Source: Onchocerca volvulus (Eukaryota > Nematoda > Chromadorea > Rhabditida > Onchocercidae). Taken from it: DNA of 64,000 nucleotides. The DNA lies in NCBI GenBank assembly GCA_000499405.2, contig HG738137.1, forward strand, positions 19,306,603 through 19,370,602, written 5' to 3'. Position numbers and translations under genes: made by a program. Of the stretch, positions 61,114-64,000 are shown one piece after another. The notes under the pieces are model-generated. The model had not been told where the DNA came from. It saw nothing but the letters and a program-made list of their open reading frames with translations, and did no database searches. The first letter of the stretch is position 1. The number at the start of each line of letters is the position of its first letter.

Positions 61114-64000
61114 TTGATTTATAACAATTCGATCCTGAACAATATTAAAAGCAAAAAAGTTTCCAAGTTTTCAATTCAATATATAAAAGCGTTCAAATAA
61201 ATATAAATAGGATTCAAAGGTTGTTTGGTTAATTATTATGTTGTTAATAATATCACATCTTATTTACAATATTATCCTGACTGAGTTCCTGTATCTCAAC
61301 GCTTTCAATTTTAATTTCAGGTTTTCAGATTTTTGGAACTGCACAATTCCATCACTATTTGGTTCATATCATTTTTATTATACATAATTCCTGTTCGCAG
61401 AAACTTTGAGTACTATTTAGGTTATCGGAACAACTTACTATTCTTGAAGTACGAATTCATCCTATATGCTGCGATCAGCTGATATTCTTGTCTCTTTACA
61501 ATATCATTTTATCGATGCTTTATCAATCCTTCCAAAGGGAATGTATTTACTTACTTTACAAGAACAATTCACCTTAATATTCCTATTCCTGTCATTTACT
61601 TACATTGATACTATCTAAAATAAACAAAAAGATAATTTTAGTAAAACTTTGCATGCATGATCCAAACTGTGGAATGTATTCATTCATTTGCATGATGAAA
61701 AGCAATCCAACATGTTCTCATGCCGGTCAATGGAAACAAATGTAAAGACTAATCATATGACAATCCGGAGTACAACTGACACTTTTCGGCATGTCTTTTT
61801 TGCATTCACAAAATGAAAACTACAATTTCTATAAGTTATTTTCATATCTGAGTGTAAAATGTTTGGGAATTGCAAAATTGAAAAAATTTATTTTGAATTT
61901 CGAATAGTAAAATATAAATGAGTTTATTAATAGGTAAGCATATTTAATTATTTTACAAAAACAGTTCAACTTAATATTTCCGGTCCTCATCTAGTTCCAT
62001 TGATCGTTTTAATACCATTATTGAAATTTAAAAATTTTCTGTTGCGATGGTTACTAAAATGAATGCCCATAATACATAAAGTAAAGCTGAGAAGTGGGTG
62101 GTATGAAAAAAGAGAATAAAGTCATTAACGCTTATTTTTCTGTCACTTGAAATTGACTTCAATTTGATTTTTTAATTGCAATGACATTAGAAATCTTTGC
62201 GCCAGTAGAAGCGACATTATTATTTATTCGATTGTTTAATTAATTAATTTAGAGTAAAAATTAATTATTACGCCAGCCAATACTAACTTTTATATTTATC
62301 TTAAGCCATCAAAATTATTCATCTAATTTGGTTAATTCGAAATTGAGTCAGGAAGACAAATTACAAATTGACGAAAATAAAAGTGCAGTGATCTCTTCTC
62401 TTAAGAGGCAAAGAGAAGAATGTGTAAATAACGATAAAATTATTTCGACTCGTTGAGACTATTTTAAATGTCAAAATAATAGAGGTAATCTGGCAAATCG
62501 GAGGCAAAATATAGATTTTTAATGTGCGCTAATAATATTATAGTATTCTCTTCATAAAATGTCAAAAGAAATCGACATCCATATCAATTTGAATCATACA
62601 GAAGTCTTACTGACTTAGCTTAAAGCAAAAGTTTAACTGGAAATGTACATGATTTTAAAAATTTTTCGAGCAAATTTGCACAAATTACTCATTTGAATAC
62701 CAACAGCCCGACTACTGAATGTGATTTGCTCTGTCTGATGATGGTATCACCACATATGATGTAATGACCTTAGAGGAGATCTGAAGATTAGTTTCGACTG
62801 ATCCCTTGACTAAAAATTTTCCGGAGATAAAAAGGTATTTTCCGAAGATTCAAGCGATTTAAAAAAAGTAAATCAAGCAGCAACTTATCAAAGGCAAAAC
62901 AATCGTCAAGAACTGATTCCGGAGGCGGGGCGTTGCATCGATCACTTACTTACAGCGTCCAATAGCAGACAGCGTACGAATACCGTATCATTGCTGTGAG
63001 CTGTTGTTTGATTGAAATGAAAGAGTTTGAAGAAAGTTGACTTATTAACTTGAATGATTTAGTAGCGAAATTAATAAAAGATCGCTGGAAATCATCAAAG
63101 AAGAGTATTACTGAAGGAATTTGTTAATATAAGCTCATTTTTCCTTTCTCCGCTCTCTCTCATTTTTACCTTTTGCTCTTTATTTCTCTCTCTCTTCTTT
63201 CCTAGCTTTACTTCGTCTTTTTTCTTCTTGATACTTTATCTATGACTAATAGTAAATCATCTCAGAGATAATCATAATCTAGGAATTTATCAACTAGATG
63301 AGATAGATGAGCTATTTATACCCACCATCTCTCTTTTCACTTCCTATTACAAAAAAATTTTGCGACAATTTTGCATCTTTATTAATCATTAATTAATTTG
63401 AATGAGAAAGTTGGGATTAGAGGTGAGAAATAGCGGGAGTGATAAATGATGTAAGTTCATTATGCTGTCACCAAATGATGCAAATGGAAAGAAATGAGCA
63501 CATGCGTCATAAGAATTCATCACCATGGAAATCGACCCTGTAATTCTGAATCTTCTATTGTTATCTGTTTTAATCTTGCGGAAGGAAGGAGAAAACGGAA
63601 GCAATCACTGAAATGATTCTTGGATCAGCTCAAATTAATATATAAGAATGAATGTCAAATTTCTGCGATGAGCAATTTTCATTTTATAATTACAAAAGAT
63701 GAGAATGGATAATACCCGTGACTAATAACCTCTTTACATTTTCATCCTTTTAATGCCACTAAGTCCATTAAGTCTTAGTTTATACCATCAATATTAATTT
63801 ATATATTCATTTAAAAGCCAATTGAAATGAAGAGAAAGTTTTTATTATAATTGGCATTATGAGTATTGTATGAACGATCGTATTCAAGCGCATGATCATA
63901 TCACTTGGCAATTCATATAATTCCAATATTAATAACAATTTAATGTAAATTTGAGTGTTAATTTAAATAATTCACTGTAAATTGTCTGGAACAAACAAGT
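61114..64000. other. Upstream region of OTX copy 2
   Basis: No exon seen. It contains a short diverged direct repeat (61553-61600 and 61951-61995), a GC-box/CCAAT cluster (62924-62963) and a CT-rich stretch (63160-63210). Probably regulatory for the OTX gene. Confidence 0.45.
62924..62963. promoter_or_regulatory. GC box and CCAAT box cluster
   Basis: GGCGGGGC at 62924-62931 and CCAAT at 62959-62963, 35 bases apart, inside a locally GC-richer stretch (about 62918-62985) of an otherwise AT-rich region, 1.8 kb upstream of OTX copy 2. Could be a promoter, or an enhancer. Confidence 0.3.

Overview
The window is AT-rich (roughly 70% A+T by eye) animal DNA. Genes are split into short exons with GT/TTTYAG introns, 5' ends often sit just after an acceptor-like TTTCAG (as expected for spliced-leader trans-splicing), and genes are densely interleaved on both strands. 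The protein set (worm-style TTBK-like kinase, glycogenin, LIN-25/MED24, two adjacent-type OTX homeobox genes, U1 snRNA with a nematode-like 5' end) points to a nematode, most likely a spirurid/filarial type. No coding region is a single open frame; I rebuilt each gene by joining exons whose splice phases agree, so exon borders are my inference.

Layout. 0-6.5 kb: two minus-strand genes, a casein-kinase-1/TTBK-like kinase and a 318-aa, about eight-pass membrane protein made of two duplicated halves. 8.9-10.6 kb: a plus-strand gene for an unrecognised 129-aa hydrophilic protein. 12.1-16.1 kb: glycogenin on the minus strand. 17.8-24.0 kb: minus strand, an unrecognised five-exon gene and a four-pass LAPTM-like protein. 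24.6-26.8 kb: weak candidates (a tail-anchored microprotein and a small antisense gene). 26.7-29.9 kb: a tandem pair of TATA-driven secreted tryptophan-rich proteins. 31.1-32.8 kb: a small single-pass EGF-like protein (minus). 33.9-35.3 kb: a CHCHD4/Mia40 homologue (plus). 41.7-43.4 kb and 59.0-61.1 kb: two OTX-class K50 homeobox genes (minus), separated by the 21-exon MED24/lin-25 gene (49.1-56.0 kb, plus) and a U1 snRNA gene (56.6-56.7 kb, minus).

Functionally the genes are mostly unrelated: glycogen priming (glycogenin), intermembrane-space protein oxidation (Mia40), Mediator-dependent transcription (MED24), sensory/head neuron fate (OTX pair), splicing (U1). The most interesting points are the two OTX paralogues around MED24, the CHC (not CPC) redox motif in the Mia40 homologue, a U1 5' end with a changed base in the 5' splice-site-pairing stretch, the orphan secreted Trp-rich pair, and the duplicated eight-pass membrane protein with a matching intron position in both halves.
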